Shown: positions 1 through 12,530, numbered from the stretch's first letter. The stretch: DNA of 64,000 nt from Cryptomeria japonica (GCF_030272615.1 NC_081412.1:544532370-544596369), one strand, 5' to 3'. The notes: a model not told the origin generated them from the letters alone. Translations and numbers: made by a program.

Positions 1-177
1 TACAAACTTTTGATAGCACTAAAAGGTAATATAGAGCAAGATAATTGGCACTATAATTTTTTTTGGGAATAATATTTTCCTCCTTAAAATTTTCACATTT
101 GTGTATCTTTTCCTAAATAATAGAATCCTTACTAGTAACTAATGTGTTCTATATGGTAAGAATGAAAAAAATCTAGA

Positions 178-1760
178 TCATTTGTGGCTCTTATACTTTT
201 TCTTTATGTGATTGATTAAATTGGGAGAAGCCCAAACCATTACATAACTTCTACAAAGATGAGAAAGTGTGGAAAAGTATGGGACTCGTGAGGAGTGAGA
301 GCCCAAAATCCCAATGCCAACTACAAAAAAGGAGCAAAAACCAACAAGCACCACAACCAAACACCACAAGACCCAAAGATAGATGAGACTTGTAGTCACA
401 TAAATCTGTCCATTTTAATTAAATGAATATTTTGTATTTATTTGATTAAAAATCCACTAGCCATCAATTAATTAAATTAATGTTTAATTAATTCATCCCC
501 AAACATTCTTCTATTAATTAAATAAATTATTCAATTTATTTTAATTAATTCATTAAATCAAATTCCCATCAATTAAATAAATAAAATCAATTTATTTAAT
601 TAAATCCCCCTTTTCCTCTTTTAAATAAATTAACATTTATTTAAATCATTTTAAAACCCCCCCCACTTGCATTTTCCTACAAATGCAACTTGCACATATT
701 TATTAAAATAAATGAATTTTTATTTTAATAAAATCTTATTTTCCCTCACCCACCAAATCCACTTGCAAAATCTAATCCCCTTCTAGATTCTTCTAACCCC
801 TTCCTGATTAGCCTAATCCATCCCCTAATTATTGTCACATTCCTAAGCAAAATGGAGTCACTTCTCAAAGACTCCAAAGTCTTTGAAAAGCATTTAATGC
901 TTTGTGTGTTCAACAAATTAACCTCCAAAGTCTTCCAAGACCACTAATGGCTCTTACATGACCATTTATGGCTCTTACATAACCATTTATGGTTATTTCA
1001 ATCTTGTCTCCCCAAACATTTATTGTTTGACCATATTCATCCATTTCACATTTGCACAAGATTTTATCCATTGGATAAAAGCTTTATTCTTTGAATAAAG
1101 AGTTTATTCATTCAACCAACATTGACTCTAAAATCCCAGAGTCATGTCAGGCATTTAATGCTTATTCCCTCTCCTCTCAACCTATCTCACATTGACACTT
1201 GTCATCTTAGGATTGGGTTGAAAGCCCTCACATGGATTTGAAATCATTCAATCCTGACCCTTGTTGAGATTACTCAATCTCAACCATCCATTGCTCCATT
1301 TTTCCTATAAATAGAGCCCATTCCTTCATAATCCAGATCCTGAAAACTTGTAAGCATTTAGACTATAGCCATTTTAGAGAGCATTTTAGCATAGCATAAC
1401 TAAATCTTGTCTTTTGGTTAAAATACTTCATTTTAGCATTAAAATAGCTTTTCATTTCATATTTAGAGCTATTCTATAAATCTCAATCCTCCATAAGCAT
1501 CCATAGTGCAAAAAGCTGCTGAGAGCTACACTATTTTGGAACTTGGAGAGGAGAGGAACAAGGGAGAAGGAACTAAGAGTATGTTAGGAGGTATTTGGAG
1601 ATGCCTCATCATGTTTGCTTTGATAGTTAAATATGCTTGCATGCTTATAGTCTCTCTTTTGGTATGCCTTTTTAGATTAGTTTTCGATTGACTAACGCTA
1701 ATGCTTTGTGTGTTTTTGTGTTGATTGATCTTGGACTAATCTTGTGCCATTTAGGAGGGC
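178..1760 (+). promoter_or_regulatory. LTR-like promoter block with TATA box
   Basis: An AT-rich stretch, rich in TTAATTAAATAAATT-type runs from 410 to 660, leads into a good TATA box (CCTATAAATA at 1,304-1,313). About 450 bases of leader without a long reading frame follow. Many plant LTRs look like this (U3, TATA, then R-U5), so I read it as a probable solo or truncated LTR in plus orientation. I found neither TG/CA ends nor a target-site duplication, and no second copy in the window. An ordinary plant promoter is the alternative. Short frames here (minus strand 178-399, plus strand 1,506-1,691) show no recognisable domain. Confidence 0.35.
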
Positions 1761-1799
1761 ATCAAGACTATATACAAACAAAATAAAAAACACATAGAT

Positions 1800-3560
1800 C
1801 CACCCCCATTTAAGGATTGAAATAATGGGCTACTTGCTGGAGGGATGATCAATCTTCTAGTCCCGACTGACAACCTTCACCTTATTGGAGAATGAGAATT
1901 GCTTGCTAGATCCTTTTCTAGATGAAATAGTAGGTGAATGTGGTGTCTCTTTCACCATAGAAATTGATGCCTCTAAACCAATAGCAAGGGAAGAATCCAA
2001 ATACATCTTCATCCAAGCCTACCTCTTGTCAATCTCCTCTTGAATGGCCAGTAGAGTTGCAGAATTTGTTTTAAACATTTCATGGTTTCGCACAATCATA
2101 TACTCCAATTTTCTTCTAAGGGCCACTTGGCTACTTTGAATATCTTCAATTGCCTTCACCATTTCCTTCATATCCCCTTTCTAGTCAATCTTCTCACAGT
2201 ACCTTAAGTTCCTCCTCCATTCCTCCCCATTTATCAATCTTAATGGCCAAATCATTAGCCAATTCACAAGCTTTGTAGTCTTTGTCCTCCACTACCCAAT
2301 TAGAAGATCTAAAAATTTCTTCAGCAAAGGCTTCAAATAGGTTAATTTTATTTTTACCCATATTAAGCTAACCCAAAAGCCAATGACTAATAGATTATTT
2401 CTTATTGTAGTAATCACTGAATTTGTTAACTTTCCTCATAAAGGTAAGGAGATCCCATTTTCTTGATGAATTAACTAGTGAGGGTGGAGGGAACCAAAAG
2501 AAGGGGTACCCACTTTGTTAATAGGGTAATCTGGGGTCATGGGGGCTTCATTGGCTATGCAATATTATATCACATGCTTTCATATTGAGGGGTTAAATAT
2601 CCCAAAAATAAGGGTGCAATATATTGTCTATCGATGAAAATAGGGGATTTTTTAATTCGAGCTATGAAAAAATGCAATATTTGGCGAAAATACGAGGGCT
2701 TTTAATTCAGCCTGTGTATTAGGATGAGGTGACAAAAATAGAGTTTAGGGCAATATTTCTTGAAAATAGGGGTTCTTTAGTATACCATCAATGCACATGC
2801 TATAACCCAAGCTCACTAAGTGAAGCTTCTGTGTCTGGGGCGCACTCCGACCTAATAGACTAGGAGGAAGCAAAATCCTTAGAGGTAGTTTCCTCTTTGT
2901 TTGGCTCTTTAGTAATCCTTACAATAGTGGGAGGGGTTAGGGGGTTCTTGGATTTATCCATTCTCCTTGTGTTAACCTAGGTAGAGGTCCCTTTAGGTTT
3001 AGGAGTGTAGTGGGTCTCTTTTCTCTCTAGGATATCTAAAAGCTCAATCCATAGAATAGGGATAGAAGGATTATAAGTCAGGCCACTAGTAGGGGTTAAA
3101 ATTAGATGAAAATTATAAATTTGAAGAATAAGCCCCTGATGCAGGGGAAGGGACATCTTTGATTTTGGCTATAACTATAAACTAAGAAATAGAGAAGAAA
3201 AGCTAATATGGAAAATTCATTTCAATCCATACCTTAAATGGTTGAGCATGGGGAAAATTTGTGAGTGAAAAGGTTTTAACCTACTTTCCAAGGTGATGAA
3301 CTTCATGAGAAGCAATACCACCTCTTTCTAGATACAGGGTAAGTCATTCCTATTAAAACCATTTTACAAATATACCACTTTTTCTCTCAACTTAGTAAAC
3401 TCTTAAAATATTCTTTGTAATTTATCTTTGGCTTCTTTTGGAAGGTTGTGCCATTGACCATAACACCCATAACACTCACAATAGTCTCCATAGACACGGT
3501 GAATTTCATCCCATTGACTTGAACTTCACCTTCATCCCAAGAATGGGCAAACTATTCATC
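1800..3560 (-). pseudogene. Decayed retroelement-type accessory ORF with coiled-coil segment
   Basis: Read on the minus strand, this stretch gives coherent protein-like segments broken by stops and frame changes. From high to low coordinates there is a segment around 3,540-3,390 (for example VNGMKFTVSMETIVSVMGV), then a Pro/Thr/Lys-rich linker around 3,120-2,820. Next comes a helical, charged segment around 2,360-2,200 (for example KACELANDLAIKIDKWGGM), and a last part around 2,100-1,850. The order (globular part, low-complexity linker, coiled coil) matches the better preserved sense frame at 29,040-42,240, so I infer a related retroelement accessory protein. The family is not recognised with certainty. 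At least five in-frame stops show it is dead. Confidence 0.4.
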
Positions 3561-4452
3561 AAGTTATTTTATTAATTTTTATTTAAATTATTTTTTGTTC
3601 AAGTAGTAGAAATAGAAGTATTTTTGTTAAATATGTGGATTATTGTCCTAGTTCCCAATCTAGGGTACACAAAATTTGGAGTTATAACTTCTAGAGTGTT
3701 TCTGACAATTTTAATGATGGATTGTTTATTTGTAGCCAAGGCAATTAGAACATTAGTTAGGGAAGATATGTTGTATACCACCTAACCATTCTTGCTATAT
3801 CCTTCATAGATAGTTTCCTTCTTTGTGTCTAATTTCATGGACCTCCATCAATCATTAGGTTTTGGTAGCTTAACTTGATTTAGTTTATGTTTGTAATTTT
3901 CTATTCATTGTTATGTAGTTAAATAATGAAATTAAAGAATATGATACGAATAAGGGTAAATATCTATCAAGGGCTTGTGTAGGCATAAGGATTTAAAGAA
4001 GAATTATAGGTTATTTGTCTGTACATTACTTTAAAATGGGCACTTCATTAACTTTATAAACCTATTAGGGCTCAGGCAATATTTCCTCACAAGAAAGTAA
4101 TTGGTCTTATTCTAAGTAATATAATAATTGGATCTTAGAAATACATGATAATTTTGGCTACACACATTGCATATCATCCTCTTTAGCCTCCTATTCCTCT
4201 AGTTTAATGATGAAGGTCACACTGTCAATAAATAGAGGGTGTTGTCTTCGTGCTTCTACTTTGCTATATGTTTTGGTATCTCTAGTCATGTCAATTTAGT
4301 AGAAAAATTTGTGTTTTGATATGATTGATATCATATGTCTAGGTTTCTAGTGCTGTTGGAAGCCTTCTAAAAGTTTTGAAATGCCTCATAATGTAATGAT
4401 TCTTCTATTTTAACATATCACGTTCAAGCTAATGACCTTTTGTTGAAAATCA

Positions 4453-4536
4453 AAAAATGTATATATGTATATGTATATACATTTGTGTGTGTATTTGTAT
4501 GTGTATGTGTGTATATATGTATAAACACACACACAC

Positions 4537-4631
<95 letters not shown>

Positions 4632-4656
4632 ATGTATGTATGTATGTATGTACATG

Positions 4657-4695
<39 letters not shown>

Positions 4696-4780
4696 ATATA
4701 TACATATATGTATATATGTATATATGTATATAAATGTGTATATATACACATATATATATGTATATATGTATATAAATGTG

Positions 4781-4817
<37 letters not shown>

Positions 4818-5083
4818 GCATATATGTATATATGTGTATATATACATATATATATGTATATGCATATATGTATATATGTATATATATGTATATATGTGTA
4901 TATATATACATATATATGTATATATGTATATATGTATGTAGATATATGTATATTATACATATATAGGTGTATATATATACATATATGTATATATGCATAT
5001 ATATATGTGTATATATATATAAATATATGTATGTATATATATATATGTATGTATATATATATATGTATGTATATATATATGTA

Positions 5084-5123
<40 letters not shown>

Positions 5124-5124
5124 C

Positions 5125-5156
<32 letters not shown>

Positions 5157-5524
5157 ATATACATATATATGTATATATACATATATATGTATATATACAT
5201 ATATATATATATGTATATATGTATATATACGTATATATATGTATATATACATATATATATATGTATATATGTATATATACGTATATATACGTATATATAT
5301 GTATATATACATATACATATATATACGTATATATACATATATACATATATATATATATATATGTATATATATACATATGTATACACACACACACATATAT
5401 ATACATATGCATACATATATACATATATACATGTGTGTGTATGTATATATATGTATATGTATGTTTGTATATATGTATATATGTATGTATATATGTATGT
5501 ATGTATGTATGTATATGTATATGT

Positions 5525-5595
<71 letters not shown>

Positions 5596-5800
5596 CACAT
5601 GCACGCGCACACACATATGTATATATGTGTGTATATGTATTTATATGTATGTATTTATATGTATGTATATATGTATATCTATATGTATATGTATATATAT
5701 ATGTATATGTATATGTATATGTATATGCATATGTATGTATGTATGTATATATGTATATATTTATATATATATGTATATATGTATATATGTGTGTGTGTGG
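4453..5800. repeat. 1.3-kb compound TA/TG/CA microsatellite
   Basis: Almost pure alternating purine-pyrimidine sequence. It includes a (CA)n run near 4,527-4,575, (TA)n near 4,575-4,627, (TG)n near 4,660-4,690 and 5,090-5,120, a long (TA)n at 5,535-5,585, and many TATATG/TATGTA interruptions. The long Tyr/Ile/Cys/Val/His frames on both strands are artefacts of the dinucleotide repeat and are not genes. Long alternating TG/CA and TA tracts are known to favour Z-DNA, cruciforms and slippage, and assembly length here may be unreliable. Confidence 0.97.
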
Positions 5801-5829
5801 CCTCCTAGCTTCATACCTTATTTAATGGA

Positions 5830-6938
5830 CTCTCTTAAACTTATTTATCCATAATTTCCTGAATCTTTTTTATCATTGTCCATATTATTTTGATAATCTT
5901 AAAACCAATATTCTTTACAATATATATTTTATTATTATCATTACAACAGGAAAGATTTGTAGATAAACAATAGTGTTATCTCCAACCATAAATTGATTGA
6001 TTTTGGTGGCTTCTAACCTCTCTTAGATAATTTCCTCTTTGCTCAACATTTATCCTTGAAATATTTTTCCTATTATTTATAATAAAAACTTTATACCCAC
6101 CAATAGAATGGATTCTAAATATAGGGAGTATTTGTATTCCTTATCTCCTTGTCTTTGATCAAATTGCTTTGGAAGAGTTGTTAGCCCAAAGAATATTTAT
6201 AATGACTCAAATTTATTGTTAAACATAATGTACAAGATGATATACATACACTTCAAACTTTGTGGCACAAACTTGAGCCTTATATATTTGGAAATTTTAT
6301 GCCACTTTAGTAAATCCACACCTTACACATAGTAAATTCCGTATTTAAAGAGGCTCAAGTAATTGTTGTATAGATGGCTGCATCTATCCCAGTTCATGTG
6401 GAATGAATTGGCACTTTGTGTTGTGCCAATATTATGAGATGATGTATATACTTGCTATTTACATTGGAATTTACTCCACTTTCAAAAAAAAATCCACACC
6501 TTATACAATTTTTTCTCGGGCCTCCATTTCAATGTAGATGTGTTTGGTGATAATAAATGATATGATGATGTTTCTTAAACTCGATCATGCTAAGAATCCA
6601 TATTATTATTCAATGTTCGTGTAAGCACAAAACAATACTTGTAAAATTGAATCTCTTTAAAGTGTTCTTTCAATGATCAAGAATTGTACTATGGACTTGG
6701 GGAAATGTTGTTCAAGCTATATGGAATGAATGCATAGTGATTTTCAATAATTTTAATGGTCTAAAAAATAATATGGATTTCATTATCAACCATTTTGTAA
6801 TATTTCAATGCTTAATAGAATAAATGAGGAAAGAATAATTCATAGAGCTCTTTTTGAATCATGTATTATGATACTTTAAATTTTGGGGAAATCATCTTTC
6901 ACCTTTTATTGATTTCTCCATCATGAATTAGCTAGTAT
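5830..6938. other. AT-rich spacer, no gene seen
   Basis: No open frame of useful length and no domain is visible on either strand. If the primer-site candidate at 6,939 is real, this would be the decayed leader and gag region of a minus-strand Copia element, but I could not read a gag protein in it. Confidence 0.4.
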
Positions 6939-6960
6939 GGCTTTAATACCAATTGTTGAA
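6939..6960 (-). other. Candidate Copia primer-binding site and LTR end
   Basis: On the minus strand an LTR-like end (TCAACA) is followed within a few bases by TGGTATTAAAGCC. That resembles the usual plant Copia primer site TGGTATCAGAGC (initiator tRNA-Met), with two changes. The presumed 5' LTR would occupy 6,955 upward to an undetermined point before about 7,740. No paired LTR was found in the window, so this may be a fragment or a chance match. Confidence 0.35.
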
Positions 6961-7930
6961 ATTATAGAGCTTTGACTTATTTTACTATATTCAAATATAT
7001 AGATCCAAAGATCCTTAAATAGATAATATATGTGAAAAGACATGAGACATGACTTTATATGACAAATATATTAGAATATGGCTAAATATAATTTATATAT
7101 TATTTATCTATCACAACCTTAGTTACCAGAAATGCAACTGGAGACCACCATTTCGCGTTTTGACGGTCAAAATGGGTTTCCCTTGCGGACAACTATTTCT
7201 TAGTGGTAATTTCCGTTTCAAACCGTTGTCGTTAAAACTTGAACAAAAAACTTGGATTTTTGAATTTTTTTCCCTAATTTCAAGCACTTCGGATTTATAA
7301 ATGGTAATAAAGTACGAGCTGGAGTTTACATTAATTTATAGTTTTCATGGATAGTTAACTATCACACAAACTTAAATTTTTTTCTACTAGATTTATTACA
7401 CTTCTTCTCGTGCATGTGAGGCCTTTGTATAAATTATTTTAAAATAAAGAATGAAATTTAAACCTTATTTTAGAATGTTTCTAGCTTTTAATTTTTTTAT
7501 TTTTTACATAATATATTTTTTTTAAAATTTTTTTTTGTTTTATTATATAATATAATGAAAGTTAAAATAGAAATATGAATTTTATAATTTTTATTTTTAA
7601 ATCATTTTTGTTATATTTCATTAATTTTAATTTATATACATATTTATATTTATATTTACATACACATGTACATGTGTATATATAATATATATATACACAT
7701 GTATATACGTAAAAGTTGTTTCTTATACATAACCTTTCAATATCCCGTTTTCTTCAGAATGACATTGATCACAACAAATACCACCAATCTCAATTACACC
7801 ATAATTACTTCCTAATAACTATCACTATTTATTTTCAAAATACCAATGAAAAAAAATGAAAATGAGACAAAATGAATGAGTGAAGTATTAATGGTCTCAA
7901 CACAGTTTTCCGACACGTGAAGAACTGTAC
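6961..7930. other. AT-rich spacer, possible LTR remnant
   Basis: Contains poly-T/A stretches (7,480-7,620) and a short TA/CA microsatellite (7,637-7,705). No supported gene. A frame at 7,049-7,300 has no recognisable domain. Confidence 0.5.
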
Positions 7931-7934
7931 TAAT

Positions 7935-8420
7935 ATATTCTTTCTTCCTCTCTTTTCAGTCTTCAAGTCATGGGAAAGTGCAAGGGAAATGGTAAGACGT
8001 TTCGCATATTGCCAAAATGTGTAAAGGTCGATTGTGTGAATCATGTAGTCATATTTTATGACTAACACAAGTGTAACGTGAGGCCACCGTCTGGTTGACT
8101 CAGTCTGGTTAACACCCATCCAGACATCGGAGGAAATAAGTTAACATTTGATATACAAATTAATGAAGCAAATTTTCTTACTGTTCGATTATGCAGATTA
8201 CCTCAACATAAGCGTATAGATATAGGCTTGAAGTTGCGGTGCAGATTCTTTTGTTTTGGTCGGCTTCATTGTCAGAAATGAATGGCCCATTAAATAATAT
8301 GGGTTCTATAATCGCCTTAGACTTAACTAATGGAAAAATAGCGAGATTGGTATTGAAGTTGACAGCTGACGACGTAAACAGAAAATGCAAATTTTTCAAC
8401 GCGTCTTCCATTTTTTCTGG
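7935..8420 (+). pseudogene. Tandem duplicate of GLR 5' region and exon 1 (copy 1)
   Basis: This block repeats the start of the GLR relic about 470-495 bases upstream of it. Shared landmarks include GATATACAAA.AAATGAAGC (8,150 and 8,617), GCAGATTACCTCA and AAGTTG.GGTGCAGATT. The coding part aligns residue by residue: an N-terminal amino-acid run around GSIIALDLTNGKIARL matches GAIIAFDTVNGKIART in the downstream copy. The equivalent of the initiator codon is TTG, and the signal-peptide part is frameshifted relative to the rest. The copy ends soon after the exon segment ending VNRK, so only promoter, leader and the first roughly 60 codons were duplicated. It cannot make a receptor. Confidence 0.8.
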
Positions 8421-8449
8421 ATCTCTTTCCACTCTACCACTCTTTTCGG

Positions 8450-8709
8450 AAAGTGCGAGGAAAATGGTAAGAAGATTCGCACATTTCCAATAGCCAAAAT
8501 TTATGACCCACACCTCGTCCTCTATCTCTGCTATAGTTGGTAACGTGAAGGCCCGGTTGGTCGACTCAGTCAGATGAATCCCAATCCTGCCATCAGAGAA
8601 AAAGAGTTAAACATTTGATATACAAAGAAATGAAGCTATTCTAGTGGTCGCGAATGCAGATTACCTCACTATAAGAATGTAGGTATCGCGAACAGAGCCA
8701 ATTCTGGGT
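8450..8709 (+). promoter_or_regulatory. Upstream region of the GLR relic (duplicated block copy 2)
   Basis: Second copy of the duplicated 5' block, directly upstream of GLR exon 1. It is similar to 7,960-8,230 from the GGAAAGTGC.AGG.AAATGGTAAGA stretch onward. I see no convincing TATA box. An in-frame TAG at 8,680-8,682 closes the frame upstream of exon 1, so no upstream ATG can serve the signal-peptide frame. Confidence 0.5.
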
Positions 8710-11700
8710 GTGAAGTTGTGGTGCAGATTGCGTTGTTGTGCTCTTTTGTTTTGTGCGGCTTCACCGGGAGAAATGGATCGTCCATCAATAAATATAGGTG
8801 CTATAATTGCGTTCGATACAGTTAACGGAAAAATAGCAAGGACTGCTATTGAATTGACAGTCGAAGACGTAAACAGAAACAGCAGCGTTCTGAATGGCAC
8901 GCTCCTTAACATTCATATCCGAGACTCCACACAAGATGCACTTACAGGCGCTTCTGCAGGTAACAACACGTACTCTGTCCACCATAATCATATCTTTGAA
9001 CGTATATATCTGTTCATTAGTTCTCTTTCTTTCTGCTCATTCTTCTGCTGCCTTGAAATGACTGTTGCAGCGTTGGAACTGATTAAAAAAGGATGTGTGA
9101 GCACAGTCGGCCCACAAACGTCTGTGGTAGTTGCGTTCGTGGCGCATCTGGGCGTTGCAGCGCACGTTCCAATTGTAACATTTGCTGCAACGAATCCATC
9201 TCTATCGATGCATCGACACCCTTATTTCATTCTTATGGCGCCCAGTGATACAATACAAATGAGGGCAATAGCAGAGCTGATACGATACTATAGGTGAAGG
9301 GATGTGGGGCTTGTGTACATGGATGACAACTGGGGTACAGGGGTGATCCCCGCCTTAAGCGATGCCTTACGAGATGTCGAGGCAAAAATTGTTTTCAAAG
9401 CTGCAGTCTCACCCAGGGCCGCTATATCCGCTATGCAAAGGCTTCTTCAGGACGAGGTGATGAAGCTGGAGTCTCGAGTGTTCATTATGCATTTGCATCC
9501 TGATTTGGCTATAAGCCTGTTTTCCGAGGCGTACAAATTAGGAATAATAAGCAGTGATTATGTATGGGTTATTACCGACGGATTGGCCAGCCTATTGAAT
9601 TCCATCAACGCTACTTCTCTGCTCTCTATGAATGGCGTGTTGGGGATAAAAATAAAACTCACACAAACCGACGAGTCAAGGCTGAATGCATTGGCTAAAG
9701 GATGGAAGCAGCGGTTTAAAGCCCAGAATCCTACAATACCGAGCCTGGAATTAAATTCCCGCGCTCTTGTTGCATATGATACAGTGTGCGCAATTGCTAT
9801 TGTAATCGATAACCTCCTGCGTATGGAGTTATTTAATGGCAGTTTCTCAGAGGCCTCCAGCAGCACCAAGTTTTTGAATTTCAAGGTTTCTGACAGTGGA
9901 GAGCAATTACTTGACAAATCCTAGAGACAAACTTTCTCGGCCTGACCGGCTCTATTCGAGTAAGTCATGAAAGGGGAGAACCTTCGGAGTGCTCTTATGA
10001 TATAATCAATGTGGTTGGAAGTAGTTATGAGGTCATTGGGTTGTGGATAGAAAATGGCCTCAATATTGCTTATAAAATAGTAGTTAATTCGGGCGGTGGA
10101 TCGAGAAAGACGCCACGTGGATGGGTGAAACCTGTGCCAGACCAGAAACTGAAAATAGCGGTGCCTTGGCGACCAGGGTTTCAACAATTGGTCAGCGTAA
10201 AACCTGTTCATGCCAACACAGATGCACAAAATCAGACTAATGAGATTACAGGCTTCTGTAATGATGTGTTTAAAGCAGTGCTTAGGAGATTGGATTATGA
10301 ATTGCTCCATGAGTTGATACCTTATGGATTTGGCAATGCCACTGCAGGCTACTCCGATGACCTCGTGTACCAGGTCTATCTGCAGGTAAGTTCGCTTTTT
10401 CTATTCATTTTTGCAGTGCAAATCTATATTTCTAAGTGATTGACAGGAAAAAAAAATGTGAAAAATTCAAAATTCACATCGTATCACGAGTTTATATAAT
10501 AATTCAAAATTGATCTAGAGCATTTTATTGATGGTAAATATTAAACAGTCTACACCTTCAATGGAGTACGGTCATCCTTACTGTCGAAAGAAAAGCCCCC
10601 CAAACAGTTGTGGTTCTTCGTTGTGACCCTGAATAAATTCATATTTTAAAATGTTAGATTGTGTAACCATGAATATATTCATATATTCAAAGGATTTGGA
10701 TGAGTTATATGTGGTTGAGAAAATTATGTAAAGGAACTTTTATGCTCTTCACCTTTATCTCCATTATCTCCTAGGCCTAAAAACAGAGCAAAGTACATAC
10801 AAGAAAATTAATTACATAACTGTAAACAAACAAAATTAATGTTAACTATCGACAACTCTTATTCCAGAATTATTTGCTTTCTTTTGTTTCTGTCCTAGTA
10901 GAGTCCTTAAGCTTGTTCTTTATAACATACGAAGCTGTCATATTTTTCTGGTTAAATTGCTTTGTCTTTGATATGCAGGTTTTCCTTTTCCACGCTCTTC
11001 ATGACTCAAAGATGTAATCCCTTTCTTTTCATTACAGATGATCAATCTATACTACAATTTACATCGCTCTCGAATTCTAAATTAATTTTGTGGATTACGC
11101 AGGGGAGAGGATTGTAAGCGGTCTGGGTAGAGCAGTGATGATAATTTGGCTTTTTGTAGATTTTGTATTAGTGTCTAGTTACACCGCCAGCCTGTCTGCG
11201 ATACTTACTGAGAGACAAATTGTACCAAAAGTTGAGAGCCTTGAATCTCTAATCACCCAAAATTTGCGAATCGGGTACTCCCAGGGATCCTTCATAGGCA
11301 AGTATTTGGAAAAACAACTTGGTGTGAGTGAAAATGTTCTTCGCCCATATTCATCTGTACAAGAGTACGCCATTGCGCTGAAGAAGGGACCCCGTTAACG
11401 GAGGGGTGGCTGCCATATTTGTCAAATTGTTGCTCAAAATTTATTTTTGTCAACAGGATGCCATGACTATGCCAGACTTGGTCCCACGTACAAAACAGGA
11501 GGTTACAGATTTGTAAGTCTATAAACTTGCCAGTAATCTAACAATGGTCTAGTTCATAAATTGTATGATTGATTCAAATTTTATGTGCAGGTGTTCCAAA
11601 AAGGGTTTCCGTTGGTTTCAGACATTTCCAAGGCTATATTAAATCTTTCAGAAAGCAAAGATATGCAACAAATTAGAGAGAAGTGGTTCAATTCAAGTGA

Positions 11701-12019
11701 AAGCATATGCAACGTGGTGTCTAATGGAGTGGAATCAAACAGATTGAGCCTCAAAGTCTTTATGGATATATTTGTTTTGACAGGATGTGTGTCACTTGTC
11801 ACTCTCATCTACTATTTGCGTCATCTCCTTTACCGATTTGTGCAGAAAAATGAGAATTCATCTCATATCAAATCCATCTCCACTCGATTGCAGACGTTTG
11901 CCAATTACGCAGACAAGAAGGAGATCCCACCACCGAAAAGAAAGAGATATGAAACTGCCATGTTTTCATCTGTAGCTACCGCTTCAACCTCCCCTGAAAT
12001 TTTCGTTTTAATAAGCTAA
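8710..12019 (+). pseudogene. Glutamate receptor-like (GLR) ion channel pseudogene
   Basis: Plant GLRs are plasma-membrane cation channels gated by amino acids: a Venus-flytrap N-terminal domain, split ligand-binding lobes S1/S2, membrane segments M1-M4 and a pore loop. Here exon 1 (8,710-8,959) encodes a signal peptide and the start of the N-terminal domain. Exon 2 (9,071-10,385) encodes the rest of it plus S1. Exon 3 (11,103-11,512) encodes M3 with the SSYTASLSAILT signature and S2. Exon 4 (11,591-12,019) encodes the end of S2 and M4. Introns at 8,960, 10,386 and 11,513 start GT and end AG. Lesions: the expected ATG is GTG at 8,710 (next in-frame ATG 8,773, after the signal peptide); TGA at 9,295-9,297 where family members have Trp; a one-base loss near 9,918; frame changes near 11,395 and 11,455; and no sequence for the end of S1, M1, the pore loop and M2 between exons 2 and 3. 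The 3' end abuts a Copia LTR. Dead as a channel. Confidence 0.93.
10386..11102 (+). other. GLR intron lacking the pore-coding exon
   Basis: Starts GTAAGT and ends at an acceptor ACGCAG before GGGAGAGGATT. In GLR proteins about 130 residues lie between the S1 part ending at 10,385 and the M3 part starting at 11,103. I read all frames and found no M1, pore or M2 coding sequence, so an exon (or exon part) has been lost by deletion. The stretch is otherwise AT-rich intron-like DNA. Confidence 0.7.
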
Positions 12020-12530
12020 TTTTAGTTATAAAACATGTACTATGTACTTCAGCATGCATTAATCTTTAGGATTATTTTTAGTTTTGTTTTTTCATGAGTT
12101 TGTTATTTTGATAGTCTTTACAATTTATGTGAGGATTTTTTCTGTTCTTGCGATTTATAGTTTGGGGAGTAGTTTGTTTTTAGTTATTTTTCCATGCAAA
12201 TAATGCTGAGAAGATTTAGGAAAATTATTTGATGTTTTTCTTATTCGTAGCTTTCCATGTCATGCTGGGAATATATTTAGAACTGCAGTTATGATTAATT
12301 TGTTCTAGGCTGCAAATTCTTTATATACACGGTCTCTACGTAGTTTCTAATTAAGTTGCAATAAAAGAAATTGGTGTGTGCAATTCCGAAAATAGGGCAT
12401 TTTGTTTATTTATTTTGAATTGTAATTTCTTTTTGCAATTTATTCTTTTGCTATTATTGTTTGCTTTCTCTATTATTATTTTTGTTAATCAGGTGGTTCA
12501 AAGAGGATAGGCCAGGTTCAAAATTCTACG
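12013..12530 (+). repeat. 5' LTR of Copia element (5'-truncated)
   Basis: Aligns with the 3' LTR at 18,269-18,923 over shared blocks such as CAGCATGCATTAATC, CATGAGTTTGTTATTTT and GGGAATATATTTAGAACTGC. It lacks the first roughly 90 bases of the 3' copy (the TGTAGATG start) and has internal deletions. It ends TTCTACG where the 3' LTR ends TTCTACA. The homology begins at about the GLR stop codon, so the last GLR codons may be LTR-derived. Confidence 0.85.

Noticed and set aside
4410-5854. Very long frames of Tyr/Ile/His/Cys/Val on both strands
   Set aside because: They are translations of TA/TG/CA dinucleotide repeats, which stay open in several frames by composition alone.
8239-8493. Separate small gene upstream of the GLR
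   Set aside because: It aligns with GLR exon 1 and is a broken tandem duplicate.
9558-10310. Minus-strand frames of 119 and 129 codons
   Set aside because: They overlap the well-supported GLR exon 2 and show no domain; they are complement artefacts.
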